Positions 34,318 through 43,016 of a DNA stretch of 64,000 nt are shown piece by piece. Both the position numbers and the translations under genes were made by a program. How positions within the stretch are numbered: position 1 is the stretch's first letter; each line of letters starts with the position of its first letter. A model generated the notes under the pieces. The model had not been told where the DNA came from. It worked only from the letters and a program-made list of their open reading frames with translations, and did no database searches. The stretch is taken from positions 1 through 64,000 of the forward strand of contig CAWJKG010000001.1 in assembly GCA_963843365.1 (NCBI GenBank), in the 5' to 3' direction. The stretch is from Bog-473 sp963843365 (lineage in GTDB: Bacteria > Actinomycetota > Acidimicrobiia > Acidimicrobiales > RAAP-2).

Positions 34318-35678
34318 CTAGCCCGAACGGGCGACGCGGCGGAGCTTCACCATGGGCTTGTGACTGTCGCTGGGCGGGGACGGTCGCTCCTCGTCGGCCT
34401 TCCCGCCCTTGCGCCGCCGCACCCGGTTCAACACGATGCCCGCCACCGTGGTCCCGGCAGACCTGATCTCCGCCAGGCTGCGCTCGAGACTCTCGAAGCT
34501 GAACTTCCGCGGCATCGACGACGAGCACCACGGCATCGGCCTTGGCCATGAGGATGGTGGTCTCGGCGACGCCCATGATGGCCGGGCAGTCGAGCACGAC
34601 GGTCCGGTCCGACTCGCGGAGCGCCCGCAGGAGCCGCGGCATGTCCGCCGCCGCAATGTCCGCCGGGTGCCGCGTCCGGGATGCCGGCCGGGATCACCTC
34701 GAGGTAGCGGTTGTCCGTGGCGCGCGAGCAGTTCGGTGGGGCCGTTGGCCACGGCAATGTCGCTCACCCCGGGGGAGATCTCCACACCGAAGATCTGGTC
34801 GAGTGCCGGCCGCCGCAGATCACCGTCCACGGCCACCACGAACTGGCCCGGGGTGGCGAGGGCCCACGCCGTGCGCGAGGCCACCGCCGACTTTCCTTCG
34901 CCCGCCTCGGTCGAGGTGAAGGCGATGACGGGGTGGGTGTCCTGGAACATCACGTGCAGATGGCTTCTGAGCTGCTGGAAGGCCTCGAGCCCGCGCTCGT
35001 CGCCCGCCAGCGTGAACATCTGGGCCGGACTGGCACGGGGCGGGCCAGCGCCGGCACCTCGCCGAGTACGGGGACTCCCAGCCGCTCCGAGATCTCATCC
35101 GCGGCGACGAAGCGCCGGAGGGACCCGGCGAGGAGGGCGGCGAACACCGCCGCGATGAGACCGAACACCACGGATGCGACCGCCACCGTGGCGCGCGGGT
35201 TCGTGGGCTTGGTCGGAAGCTCTGCCGTGCCGAGCTCCGACAGAACCAGGACAGATCCCAACTCGCGGTTCGTCCGCTGCACCACCCGCGCCGCCGTTGC
35301 GTTGGCATACGCCTGGGCCGCCGCCGGGTCCGTACTCTTCGCGTTGACCGTCACCGTGTTCGAACTGGGGTCGGCCGAGGCCGAGATGGACACCGGCACA
35401 GAACGGAAGCGCCCGGGCACCTGTGCCGCCGCTTCGGCTTCGAACGTGGGGTTCTCCGCTTCCACCGCGATCTGCGGGATTTCGAGCTGAATGGCGCCGA
35501 CATCGGAGGCCGGATCGGTGGCGGTGGCGGGCGGCTGGGCCAGGAGGACCACGGTGGCCTGGTACGTCTTCGCCGGCAACACCGCGTAGGCGGCTCCTAT
35601 GAAGATCACCACGAGGAAGGTGACGAGGGCCACGACCCACTTCGCACGCACCGTTCGCACGATCTGCCTTACGTCCAC
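34318..35678 (-). CDS. Wzz/BY-kinase fusion (polysaccharide copolymerase), several frameshifts
   Basis: A chain-length regulator joined to a bacterial tyrosine kinase domain. The Wzz part begins at a GTG at 35678 with GAGGAG upstream and has helices WVVALVTFLVVIFIGAAYAV and VAVASVVFGLIAAVFAALL around a periplasmic domain. The kinase part shows Walker A (STEAGEGKSAVASR), Walker A' (VVAVDGDLRRPAL) and Walker B (TVVLDCPAIMG). The frame changes near 35035, 34730, 34680 and 34520, each time by one base, so no single frame reads the full protein. No C-terminal tyrosine cluster is seen. The break count is higher than elsewhere in the window, so real inactivation is possible here, though sequence errors remain the simpler reading. 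Confidence 0.75.
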
Positions 35679-35832
35679 TTCGCCCCCTCTCCTCCTCGGG
35701 TTCCGATGGTGGCGGCCGGCAGCCGCCCCCCACTCTCAATGCCCCGTTCAAGTGGGAAGCGGTTGCGCCCACCAGCGCGGCGGGCCAGCGCCCGCCCGTA
35801 GCAGCCTACGGGGCCTTTTGGAGCGGTGCGGG

Positions 35833-37278
35833 TCATTGCTGTCTCCACCCCCGCACCTCCGGGATGGAGCCGACGGCCTCGAGCGGCCGGGTCAGCGTCC
35901 GTGGCCTCCGCTCCATCGACGTGGCGCAGGCCCGCAGCATGCCGAGCGAGACCCCCAACAACGTGACAAACCTGTATTCGTCGAGGACCGGCTCGAGCAG
36001 GGCGGTGGCGACGAGGCCCGCCACCACGGCGACGAGGGCGAGTGCCAGTGCCGCGGTCGCGGAATCGAGATGTCTTCGCCAGGTCCGCAGGCCTTCCCCG
36101 ATGGACGCCCCCAGCGCCGCCACGAAGCTCAGGAGGCCGATCAGGCCCAGCCGCAGCCAGAGGTCGAGCAGGATGTCGTGCGCGTAGGGATTGAGCTGGA
36201 CCTTGCGCGTCCCGGCCTCGAAGAAGGGGAACTGCACGCCCAGGCCGAAGCCGATGAAGATGTGCTGGGGGATGAGGCTCTCGACCTCCGAGGCGAGGTT
36301 GAGGCGGTCCTGCGCCGATTCCGCCTTCGCCTCGCCGTGGAACAGGCTCTCGTAACTGGAGTAGAGCGGGAGCTGGGCCGGGTGCTCGTTGACGGCGGCG
36401 GGCACGACGACGAGTCCGATGCCCACCGCCACCACCGTGAGGAACGCGACCAGCACCTGGCCGGACGAGACGTGGAAGCGCCGGTGCTCCCCCCGCCACC
36501 AGCGCACGGTCACCGCGACCACAATGACCAGGAACGCCACCAACAGGTTGACCAGCACGGCCCGCTGATTGGCGAGGATCACCGCGCCCACCACCGGGAC
36601 GAGCGCCAGGACGTTGCGGAGTCGAACCCGCCCCAACGCCATTCTGACCAGGAAGGCCATGGTCACGACGGCGAAGAGGATGGCCGCCGACTCGTTGCCG
36701 ATCGCCCCGAAATCCTGGAGCGGGAGCAGGGGCAGATTCGTGTTCACACTGACGTGGGCCAGCGTCATGAGGTCGAGCACCGAGGCCAGCACGACGCACA
36801 GGGTGCCCAGCTTGAGCAGGTCGCCGCGGTCGTAATAGCGCCGGACGGGCACCCCGGCCGCCAGCGCGTACCCCCCGCCGATGTAGATGATGGCCTTCGC
36901 CTCGTAGATGTTCTGCGAGAACTGGTTGTGGTACAGCACCCCCTCGATCATCCCCACGAAGAGGGCGACGATGAAGACGAGCCAGAGCGCGGCCGGAAGG
37001 CCGATCCGCGTGGGTCTCCCCCGGGCGATCAGCCGGGCGATCAGGGCCAGCGTGATGAAGATCTCGGGCAGCCGCAATTGCGTGGAGCCCGACCCGGGGT
37101 GGAAGAGGCCGCGGGGGATACCGTTCGCTTCGCTGTAGAGCGCGCCCTCCACGGCGAGCATGCCGAGGAGGACCAGCGGGGCCAGCTGCGGGTTGCCCTC
37201 GCGCTCCCAACGGACGAAGAGGGCGACCAGCCCCGCCGCCAGCCCGAGGGCGGCGATGCCGCCGAGGATCAGCAGCAT
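35833..37278 (-). CDS. O-antigen ligase/polymerase-like membrane protein (Wzy candidate)
   Basis: A 481-residue polytopic protein with about 11 membrane helices and a large outer loop (VPAAVNEHPAQLPLYSSYES to LNPYAHDILLDLWLRLGL). The PYAHDILLDLWLRLGLIGL segment is the typical end of the O-antigen ligase/Wzy domain, and catalytically important Arg and His residues are placed in that loop. The ATG at 37278 overlaps the end of the glycosyltransferase gene by ten bases. It likely polymerises undecaprenyl-linked repeats made by the upstream enzymes. Confidence 0.82.
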   Translation of the reverse strand: MLLILGGIAALGLAAGLVALFVRWEREGNPQLAPLVLLGMLAVEGALYSEANGIPRGLFHPGSGSTQLRLPEIFITLALIARLIARGRPTRIGLPAALWLVFIVALFVGMIEGVLYHNQFSQNIYEAKAIIYIGGGYALAAGVPVRRYYDRGDLLKLGTLCVVLASVLDLMTLAHVSVNTNLPLLPLQDFGAIGNESAAILFAVVTMAFLVRMALGRVRLRNVLALVPVVGAVILANQRAVLVNLLVAFLVIVVAVTVRWWRGEHRRFHVSSGQVLVAFLTVVAVGIGLVVVPAAVNEHPAQLPLYSSYESLFHGEAKAESAQDRLNLASEVESLIPQHIFIGFGLGVQFPFFEAGTRKVQLNPYAHDILLDLWLRLGLIGLLSFVAALGASIGEGLRTWRRHLDSATAALALALVAVVAGLVATALLEPVLDEYRFVTLLGVSLGMLRACATSMERRPRTLTRPLEAVGSIPEVRGWRQQ

Positions 37279-38414
37279 TGGCGCACCACCTGCAGCAGTG
37301 GGGCCAGGGCGGCGTCCCAGGTATGGCGGGCCGCCACCGCCTCGTGGCCCGCCCGGCCCAGCGCGGCGGCGCCCGCGGGGTCGCGGAGCAGCCCCGCCAC
37401 CGCGTCGGCCAGGTCCGCCGCCGTGTCGGCCAGCACGACGCCCTGGCCCACCAGGTCCCCCATGCCTTCACACCCGAGCGACGTGGACACGACCGGCCGC
37501 CCGACATCGAGGGCCTCCATGATCTTCAGCCGCGTCCCGCCACCGGCCCGCAGTGGCGCCACGACGACGCGGGCGCGACCCAGGAACGGTCCGACGTCCG
37601 CCACCGTCCCGGTGACCTCGACCGAACCCCCCGCGAGCGCGCGCACCGCGGGTGCCGGGTCCTTCCCCACGAGCAGCAGCCGGGCGTCCGGCACCTGCGC
37701 CACGATCCTGGGCCAGATCTCGCGGCCGAGCCAGACGGCCGCGTCGACATTGGGTGCCCATCCCATGGTGGCCACGAAGGCGACCACCGGGTCCGCCGCT
37801 TGGGGCAACACGGCGGACGGTTCCCGGCCGTTGGGGCAGACCAGGACCGACCGCGCCCCGGCGGTCAAGCGGGCCCGTTCGACGTCGCTGACGACGACCA
37901 CGTGGTCGAAGGTGCCGATCGTCCGGCGCTCCACGCGCCGAAGCGCAGCCGCCTCGCCGCGCAGGAGGACGCCGGCCGGGCCGCCCCGGGCGCGGGCGTA
38001 GCTGGCCACGAGGCCCGACTCGACGTTGTGCAGATCCAAGATCGACATCTTGGCCGGGACATTGCGCACGAGGGACACCATTTGCTGATATTCGACCTGC
38101 AACAGGTCGATCCCCTTCTCGTCGGCAGCACCGTGGACGGCCTTGACCATCGCGGGGCTCCAGAACCGTCCCGCGGACACGCTCTGCGCCCTGGCGACGC
38201 CTTGGAGCAGCTGCATGGGCCTCACCCGCCAGGGCACGGTCCGCACGTCGATGCCCAGGTCACGCAGGCCCGACGGGTCGGCGCTGCCGTCGTCGTAGGC
38301 ACACAGCACCAGGTCTCCCAGCTCGGCCAGCCTCCGGGCGATGGCCAGCGAACGCTGGAGGCCACCGTTGTCGGCGGGGAGGGGCACGAACTTGGTGACC
38401 ATGAGCGTCCTCAC
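37269..38414 (-). CDS. GT4-type glycosyltransferase (exopolysaccharide)
   Basis: A GT-B fold sugar transferase of 381 residues. It has the N-terminal VTKFVPLPADNGGLQRSL donor/acceptor region, VVVVSDVERARL in the middle, VLVCPNGRE before the second domain, and APLRAGGGTRLKIMEALDVG as the C-terminal nucleotide-sugar motif. It resembles the TIGR03087 group found in exosortase/PEP-CTERM polysaccharide clusters. The GTG start at 38414 overlaps the stop of the next gene (GTGA), so it is coupled. Confidence 0.85.
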   Translation of the reverse strand: MRTLMVTKFVPLPADNGGLQRSLAIARRLAELGDLVLCAYDDGSADPSGLRDLGIDVRTVPWRVRPMQLLQGVARAQSVSAGRFWSPAMVKAVHGAADEKGIDLLQVEYQQMVSLVRNVPAKMSILDLHNVESGLVASYARARGGPAGVLLRGEAAALRRVERRTIGTFDHVVVVSDVERARLTAGARSVLVCPNGREPSAVLPQAADPVVAFVATMGWAPNVDAAVWLGREIWPRIVAQVPDARLLLVGKDPAPAVRALAGGSVEVTGTVADVGPFLGRARVVVAPLRAGGGTRLKIMEALDVGRPVVSTSLGCEGMGDLVGQGVVLADTAADLADAVAGLLRDPAGAAALGRAGHEAVAARHTWDAALAPLLQVVRQCC

Positions 38415-39610
38415 CGCCGGGCCCCCCCGCCCCCAGGTGCGAGCTGGCGGTAGATGCCGGCGAGCGCATCCGCCCTGGCCGCCAGGGTGTGGTGTGCCAC
38501 GACAGCCTCACGGGCGGCGGCGGCCAGAGCGCGGCGCAAGCCGGGCTCGGACAGGAGCCGGGTCAGACCGGCCGCCAATGCCTCGGGACGGCCCGGGGCC
38601 ACCAGCAGGCCGGTCTTGCCGTCCTCCACGAATTCCGGGATGCCTCCCGCGTCGGTCGCGACCACCGCGGCGCCGCACGCCTGCGCCTCCAGCACGCTCA
38701 GACCGAACGGCTCCGAGGCGGAGGCGTTGACCAGCACGTCGAGCGAGCGCAGGACCGCCGGCACCTCGTCCACCGGTCCCACGAAGCGATGACGCCCTGC
38801 GAGCACCGCGGACGCCTCGGCCCGCAACGCCGCCTCGTAGCCGCCGTCGTCGAGCCCGGGTGCGCCGACCACCGCCAAGTGGCTCTGTCCGGCCGGTCCC
38901 ACCAGCAGGCCCATCGCCCGCACCAGCGTCATGATCCCCTTCTCGGGGTCGATGCGGCCGACCACACCCACGATCGGCTGGTCGGGACTGCTGCTCAGGC
39001 GGGCCCGCCACGATGCGTCGGGTGGCCCGGGACGGAAGCGCTCCGTGTCGACGGCCTGCGGGACGACCCGCACCCGTGCGGACGCCGGGCCCAGCGTGTC
39101 GGCCACCGCTCGGCTGACGGCGACGGTCCGCGAGGCCAGCCCCACCGCCGCACGCAGGACGCGGCGGCCGAGGCCCGGGCGCACCAGGTCGTGCAGCTCG
39201 AGCACCACCGGCCGCCGTGCGAGTCGACCGGCGACGGCGGCGTCGAGGTGGATCCACAAGCTGTTGGAGTGGATGACGTCCGCCTGCCGCGCCAGCCGCG
39301 CCAACTGCCGGGAACTGCGCGCGGTCGTGGCTATCTCCTTCGCCAGCGCGCGCACGCCGGGGCGGCCGTCATCGACCGTCCGCAGGCCCAGGTGGGGCGG
39401 GGCGGCGTTGGCGACATGCGGGAGGCCGAGCGCCGACCACGCCTCGGACATCCGGCCCGGCGGCGAGGCCAGGGTCAGCGCGATCCCGCGCTCGGCCAGA
39501 AGGGGAGCCAGTCCGAGAAGGCTCCGTTCGGCGCCCCAGACCTGTGGCGACGTCGAGACGACCAGGACGCGCAGCTGCTCCTGGTCGCCGACTCCCGCAC
39601 CGCCACTCAT
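38411..39610 (-). CDS. GT4-type glycosyltransferase
   Basis: A retaining GT-B glycosyltransferase of 399 residues. Typical elements are LVVSTSPQVWGAERSLL at the N-terminus, VRVVPQAVDTERFRPG at the domain linker, VGVVGRIDPEKGIMTLVRAM, and the E-x7-E motif in SEPFGLSVLEAQACGAAVVA. The start is the ATG at 39610 because it overlaps the stop of the upstream GT2 gene as ATGA; a GTG at 39628 is also in frame. The transferred sugar is unknown. Confidence 0.87.
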   Translation of the reverse strand: MSGGAGVGDQEQLRVLVVSTSPQVWGAERSLLGLAPLLAERGIALTLASPPGRMSEAWSALGLPHVANAAPPHLGLRTVDDGRPGVRALAKEIATTARSSRQLARLARQADVIHSNSLWIHLDAAVAGRLARRPVVLELHDLVRPGLGRRVLRAAVGLASRTVAVSRAVADTLGPASARVRVVPQAVDTERFRPGPPDASWRARLSSSPDQPIVGVVGRIDPEKGIMTLVRAMGLLVGPAGQSHLAVVGAPGLDDGGYEAALRAEASAVLAGRHRFVGPVDEVPAVLRSLDVLVNASASEPFGLSVLEAQACGAAVVATDAGGIPEFVEDGKTGLLVAPGRPEALAAGLTRLLSEPGLRRALAAAAREAVVAHHTLAARADALAGIYRQLAPGGGGARR

Positions 39611-40779
39611 CGCTCCACAGTCGACCACATGGTCGATCGATCGCCGCGTGCATAGCGGGCCATGCCCCCCAGCGCCACACCCTGCAGGAACATCACCTGT
39701 CCGGCTCCCGCCGACGCGCGCAACAGCAGGAGACGGGCCCTGGAGCCCTCCGTTGAGGGCGCACCTTCCTGCGTGGTCACCACCAGCCCTACACAGGCGA
39801 AGGCGTTGGCCAGAAGGAACAGACGGGCGAGCCTGCTCGAACGCACCCTCGAACCGGCGACGAGCAGCAGCGAGAGGTGCGCGAGCGGCCCCACGGTGTA
39901 GCGGGTCAGACGGTGACCCCAGAGCTCGGCCGCCACGAGTCCAGCCGACGGCCGCAGCTGGCGGCGCCGGCGATCGATCACGTGCAGGGCGCCGGAGACG
40001 TTACGGACCCGCCGCTCCCACGACGCGGCGACCGATTCGACCGCCGGGTCGAGGGCGCGGGCGCGTGGTTCGTACGCGATCCGGTACCCCTGTTCGACGA
40101 TGTCGAGTGCGGTCCAGAAGTCGTCGATGGCGATGTCGGGCGGAATCGGGCGCCACACGTCCGCCCGGATCGCGGCCAGCTCGCCGACGAGTCCGATCGT
40201 CGTGCCCAGCCGGTCCTCACGTTGCTTCAGCCAGGATTCGAACCGCCAATAGATGCTCTCTCCGCCGTCGTCGTTCTCGACCTTCTCGCCGGCCACCGCA
40301 CCCACTTCGGGGTCGGCGAAGTGCTCCACCGCGGCGGCCAGTGCGCCGGGCACGAGCCGGTTGTTGGCGTCGGTGATCACCACAATGGGCGTGGTGGCCT
40401 CCTCGAACCCCCGGTTGAGCGCCTGCGACTTGCCGAGTCGCTCGGGACCGGTCAGCGCGCGGGCACCGGCGCGTTCCGCCGCGTCCGCCGTCTCGGCGTC
40501 ACCCTCCGCCACCACCAGGATTTCGAGCGGGCCCGGATACCCGTTGGCCCGGATGTCCTCGATTTTGGCCCCGATCACGCCGGCCTCGCGATAGGCGGGC
40601 ACGACCACCGTCAGCTCGGGTGCAGAGTCGGACTCGAGACGCCGCTGCGGTGGGGCGGCCACGCCACGCCCGCCCCGGGTACGCCAACCCAGCCAGACCG
40701 GGTAGAGCAGATGTCCGGCGCTGGCCGCGAGCATCAGGCCGCCCACCGCCAGACTGCTCCCGAGACGTGGCCTCCTCAC
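39607..40779 (-). CDS. GT2 membrane glycosyltransferase
   Basis: A 390-residue glycosyltransferase with an N-terminal membrane helix, a GT-A domain (LTVVVPAYREAGVIGAKIED, VVITDANNRLV as DxD, IAIDDFWTALDIVEQGY as acceptor Asp pair) and C-terminal helices (LAHLSLLLVAGSR, ARLFLLANAFACVGLVV). The ERRVRN segment is in the place of the QxxRW motif. It lies between the initiating transferase and the two GT4 enzymes, so it probably adds an early sugar of the repeat unit. The start is a GTG at 40779. Confidence 0.85.
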   Translation of the reverse strand: MRRPRLGSSLAVGGLMLAASAGHLLYPVWLGWRTRGGRGVAAPPQRRLESDSAPELTVVVPAYREAGVIGAKIEDIRANGYPGPLEILVVAEGDAETADAAERAGARALTGPERLGKSQALNRGFEEATTPIVVITDANNRLVPGALAAAVEHFADPEVGAVAGEKVENDDGGESIYWRFESWLKQREDRLGTTIGLVGELAAIRADVWRPIPPDIAIDDFWTALDIVEQGYRIAYEPRARALDPAVESVAASWERRVRNVSGALHVIDRRRRQLRPSAGLVAAELWGHRLTRYTVGPLAHLSLLLVAGSRVRSSRLARLFLLANAFACVGLVVTTQEGAPSTEGSRARLLLLRASAGAGQVMFLQGVALGGMARYARGDRSTMWSTVER

Positions 40780-40923
40780 GGTCGTGTCAGCGCCAGGTCG
40801 TTCCGCGGAATTCCTTCCTCCGGCGGCCCGGCCACGTCAGCGACTGCGCTCCCCGTCATCATCGGAGAACACTACGCAGGCAGGGCTCTGCAGCCGTGTC
40901 AGAAACTGCGCTGAGGCCGCAGG

Positions 40924-42333
40924 CTACTCTCGCACCTGCCGGATGACGGCGCTGGCCGTGCGGGCCAGGATCACCAGATCGCTGCCCACCGACCAGTTCT
41001 CGATGTAGTGGTTGTCGAACCACGCCCGGTCTTCAATGGACGTGTCGCCACGCAAGCCGTTCACCTGGGCCAGACCCGTCAGGCCCACCGGCACCCGGTG
41101 CCGGTCGCCGTAACGCGGGACCTCCTGCTCGAACTGCTCCACGAAGAACGGGCGCTCGGGGCGGGGACCGACCAGCGACATGTCGCCCCGCAGGACGTTC
41201 CACAGTTGCGGCAGCTCGTCGAGCGATGTCTTGCGCATGATGCCGCCGAGTCTGGTGACGCGGTCGTCGTCATCGACGCTCCACTGCGTGTCCGACTGGT
41301 CGTTGACCCGCATGGACCGGAACTTCAGGACCTCCACCTCGCGGCCGTTCTTCCCGATACGGCACTGCCGGAAGTAGATCGGACCCGGACTGGACATCTT
41401 CACCCCGAGGGCGAGCAGCCCGTAGAGCGGCGCCAGCAACAAGAGCATCAGGCCGGCGACGGCCGAGTCGAAAGCCCGCTTGGCGGCACGACCCGAAGTC
41501 CGCATGGTCGAGCGCCGCAGGCGGACGAGGGGAAAGCCCCAGACCATGTCGACGTCACGCGGGGCGGCCTGCAGCCCGAGCTCGAAGAAGCGCGGGATGG
41601 TGTACATGTCGACGTCCGCGTTCTCGCAGGACCGGATCACCCGGACCAGGTCGGGGTCGCGGTTCACACCGAAGGCGATCACGACCCGGTCGATCTGGTG
41701 GGCCTTGAGCACGGAGTCGAGCTGGTCGATGCCACCGAGGACCGGTCGCGACAGCGACACGTCGGCGCAGTCGTCCAGCAGACCCACGGGGCGCAACCCG
41801 TAGCTCGGGTTCAGCTCGAGCGCGTCGGCGAAGCGCTCCGCCACCGGCCCGGCCCCGACGATCAGCACCCGCTGTCCGAGGGCACCCCTGGTGCGGGCGC
41901 GCCGGATGCCGACGTAGGCACAGGCCCGTCCGATCAGGAGGAGGCACAACGTGGAGAGTCCGACGAGGACGAAGGGGCGGACCTGCCGGCCGAAGCCGTC
42001 GAAGGCCCCGATGACGGTCAGCGGCACCGCCACGGCTGCAGCCACGGTGCTGACGTCCCTGCTGACGCTCAGCGTGATGCGTGGCGCGTATTGACCGCGC
42101 AGCGCGCAGACACCGAGGACACCCAGGACGAAGACCGCCGTGGTCCACTGCAGCACGGTCGGCGCGAACGCGGCGACGGCGATGGCCAGGACGAGAAGAT
42201 CCGTCCCCGCCACGACCTCGCCGCTCGTGCGGGCGACGAACCGGCGGCGGGCGTGCGCGACCGACCCGGAATCAGCCTCCGGCTGGCCCCAGCGCCAGCT
42301 CTGTAGGTCTCTGCCGATCGTGACCGACGACAT
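40924..42333 (-). CDS. Initiating polyprenyl-phosphate phosphoglycosyl transferase (WbaP/WcaJ-like)
   Basis: The priming enzyme of the exopolysaccharide pathway, transferring a hexose-1-phosphate to undecaprenyl phosphate. N-terminal membrane helices come first, then a Rossmann-like domain (RVLIVGAGPVAERFADAL), a further helix (KRAFDSAVAGLMLLLLAPLY), and the catalytic C-terminal domain with VLKFRSMRVND, SLDELPQLWNVLRGDMSLVG and GPRPERPFF. Its 469 residues match the family. The start ATG is at 42333. It is the first gene of the minus-strand EPS run down to about 30.8 kb, and 144 non-coding bases lie between it and the GT2 gene. The sugar cannot be named. Confidence 0.92.
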   Translation of the reverse strand: MSSVTIGRDLQSWRWGQPEADSGSVAHARRRFVARTSGEVVAGTDLLVLAIAVAAFAPTVLQWTTAVFVLGVLGVCALRGQYAPRITLSVSRDVSTVAAAVAVPLTVIGAFDGFGRQVRPFVLVGLSTLCLLLIGRACAYVGIRRARTRGALGQRVLIVGAGPVAERFADALELNPSYGLRPVGLLDDCADVSLSRPVLGGIDQLDSVLKAHQIDRVVIAFGVNRDPDLVRVIRSCENADVDMYTIPRFFELGLQAAPRDVDMVWGFPLVRLRRSTMRTSGRAAKRAFDSAVAGLMLLLLAPLYGLLALGVKMSSPGPIYFRQCRIGKNGREVEVLKFRSMRVNDQSDTQWSVDDDDRVTRLGGIMRKTSLDELPQLWNVLRGDMSLVGPRPERPFFVEQFEQEVPRYGDRHRVPVGLTGLAQVNGLRGDTSIEDRAWFDNHYIENWSVGSDLVILARTASAVIRQVRE

Positions 42334-42377
42334 CCTGAGTGCTCCCTCGCCGAGCGGTGCGGTGATTGGTGCGCGAA

Positions 42378-42719
42378 TCAGGCCGTGCGACGACGGCCGC
42401 GAACGAGAACAGCGCCCACACCGATCGCCACGACACCGATGACCGCCATCTCCTCGATGTCAGCACCCGTGAACGCCAGACCGCCGCTGGACGTGGTCGG
42501 GGTGGTCGAGACAGGCGAGGTGGTCGCTGCCGGTCCGTTCGCCGGGCCGTCCGAAGGCGCGGTGGTGATGCCGGTGGTCGCGGTGGTGCAGCCGGTGTAG
42601 CACGTTGTGTCCGCCCCGGCGGCACCGGCCAGGAGTCCGCCCACGGGAACCGCGAGCAGGACGCCCAGTGCGGGACCGCAAGCCGCGGCGAGCAGGCGCT
42701 GTGCCTTGGTCCTTTTCAT
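42378..42719 (-). CDS. Small secreted protein with LAFTG sorting-like signal
   Basis: A 113-residue surface protein. The start is set at the ATG at 42719 because GGAGGA precedes it; a longer open frame to 42830 lacks such a site. It has a basic N-terminus and signal helix (LGVLLAVPVGGLLAGAAGA), a short Thr/Ser/Pro-rich region with a Cys pair (DTTCYTGCTTATT), and ends in GLAFTGADIEEMAVIGVVAI plus a basic RGRRR tail. LAxTG, hydrophobic stretch and Arg cluster form a class E-like sortase signal. It lies just upstream of the initiating transferase gene, 44 bases before it, and may be cotranscribed. Function unknown. Confidence 0.72.
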   Translation of the reverse strand: MKRTKAQRLLAAACGPALGVLLAVPVGGLLAGAAGADTTCYTGCTTATTGITTAPSDGPANGPAATTSPVSTTPTTSSGGLAFTGADIEEMAVIGVVAIGVGAVLVRGRRRTA

Positions 42720-43016
42720 CCTGAATCTCCTCCACTGTGTCCGCCCGAGAGCGGATCGATCCCAGAGCCACTTGATTCCTCGACCGATTCCCACAATCCC
42801 TTCAGTCAAAGGCACGCCAAGCCGCCGCAAGCATCATTCCAGGGAATTCGGTCGGCATGACAGAGCCAAAGGTCACAATGCCTGGAGACGAGGCCACAAC
42901 GGTCCGACAATTCGACCCCTGCACCCCCCGCTCCCTGGGACGACTCTGAAAACGCACAGAGTGACCTCACGTCGAAATCTTTCCTAAGAACAGGCTCGGA
43001 TGCACCGGGTTTCGCG

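Noticed and set aside
35599..38001. An 800-codon open frame on the plus strand
   Set aside because: It runs antisense to the Wzy and glycosyltransferase genes and has shadow composition rich in Arg, His, Glu and Gly.
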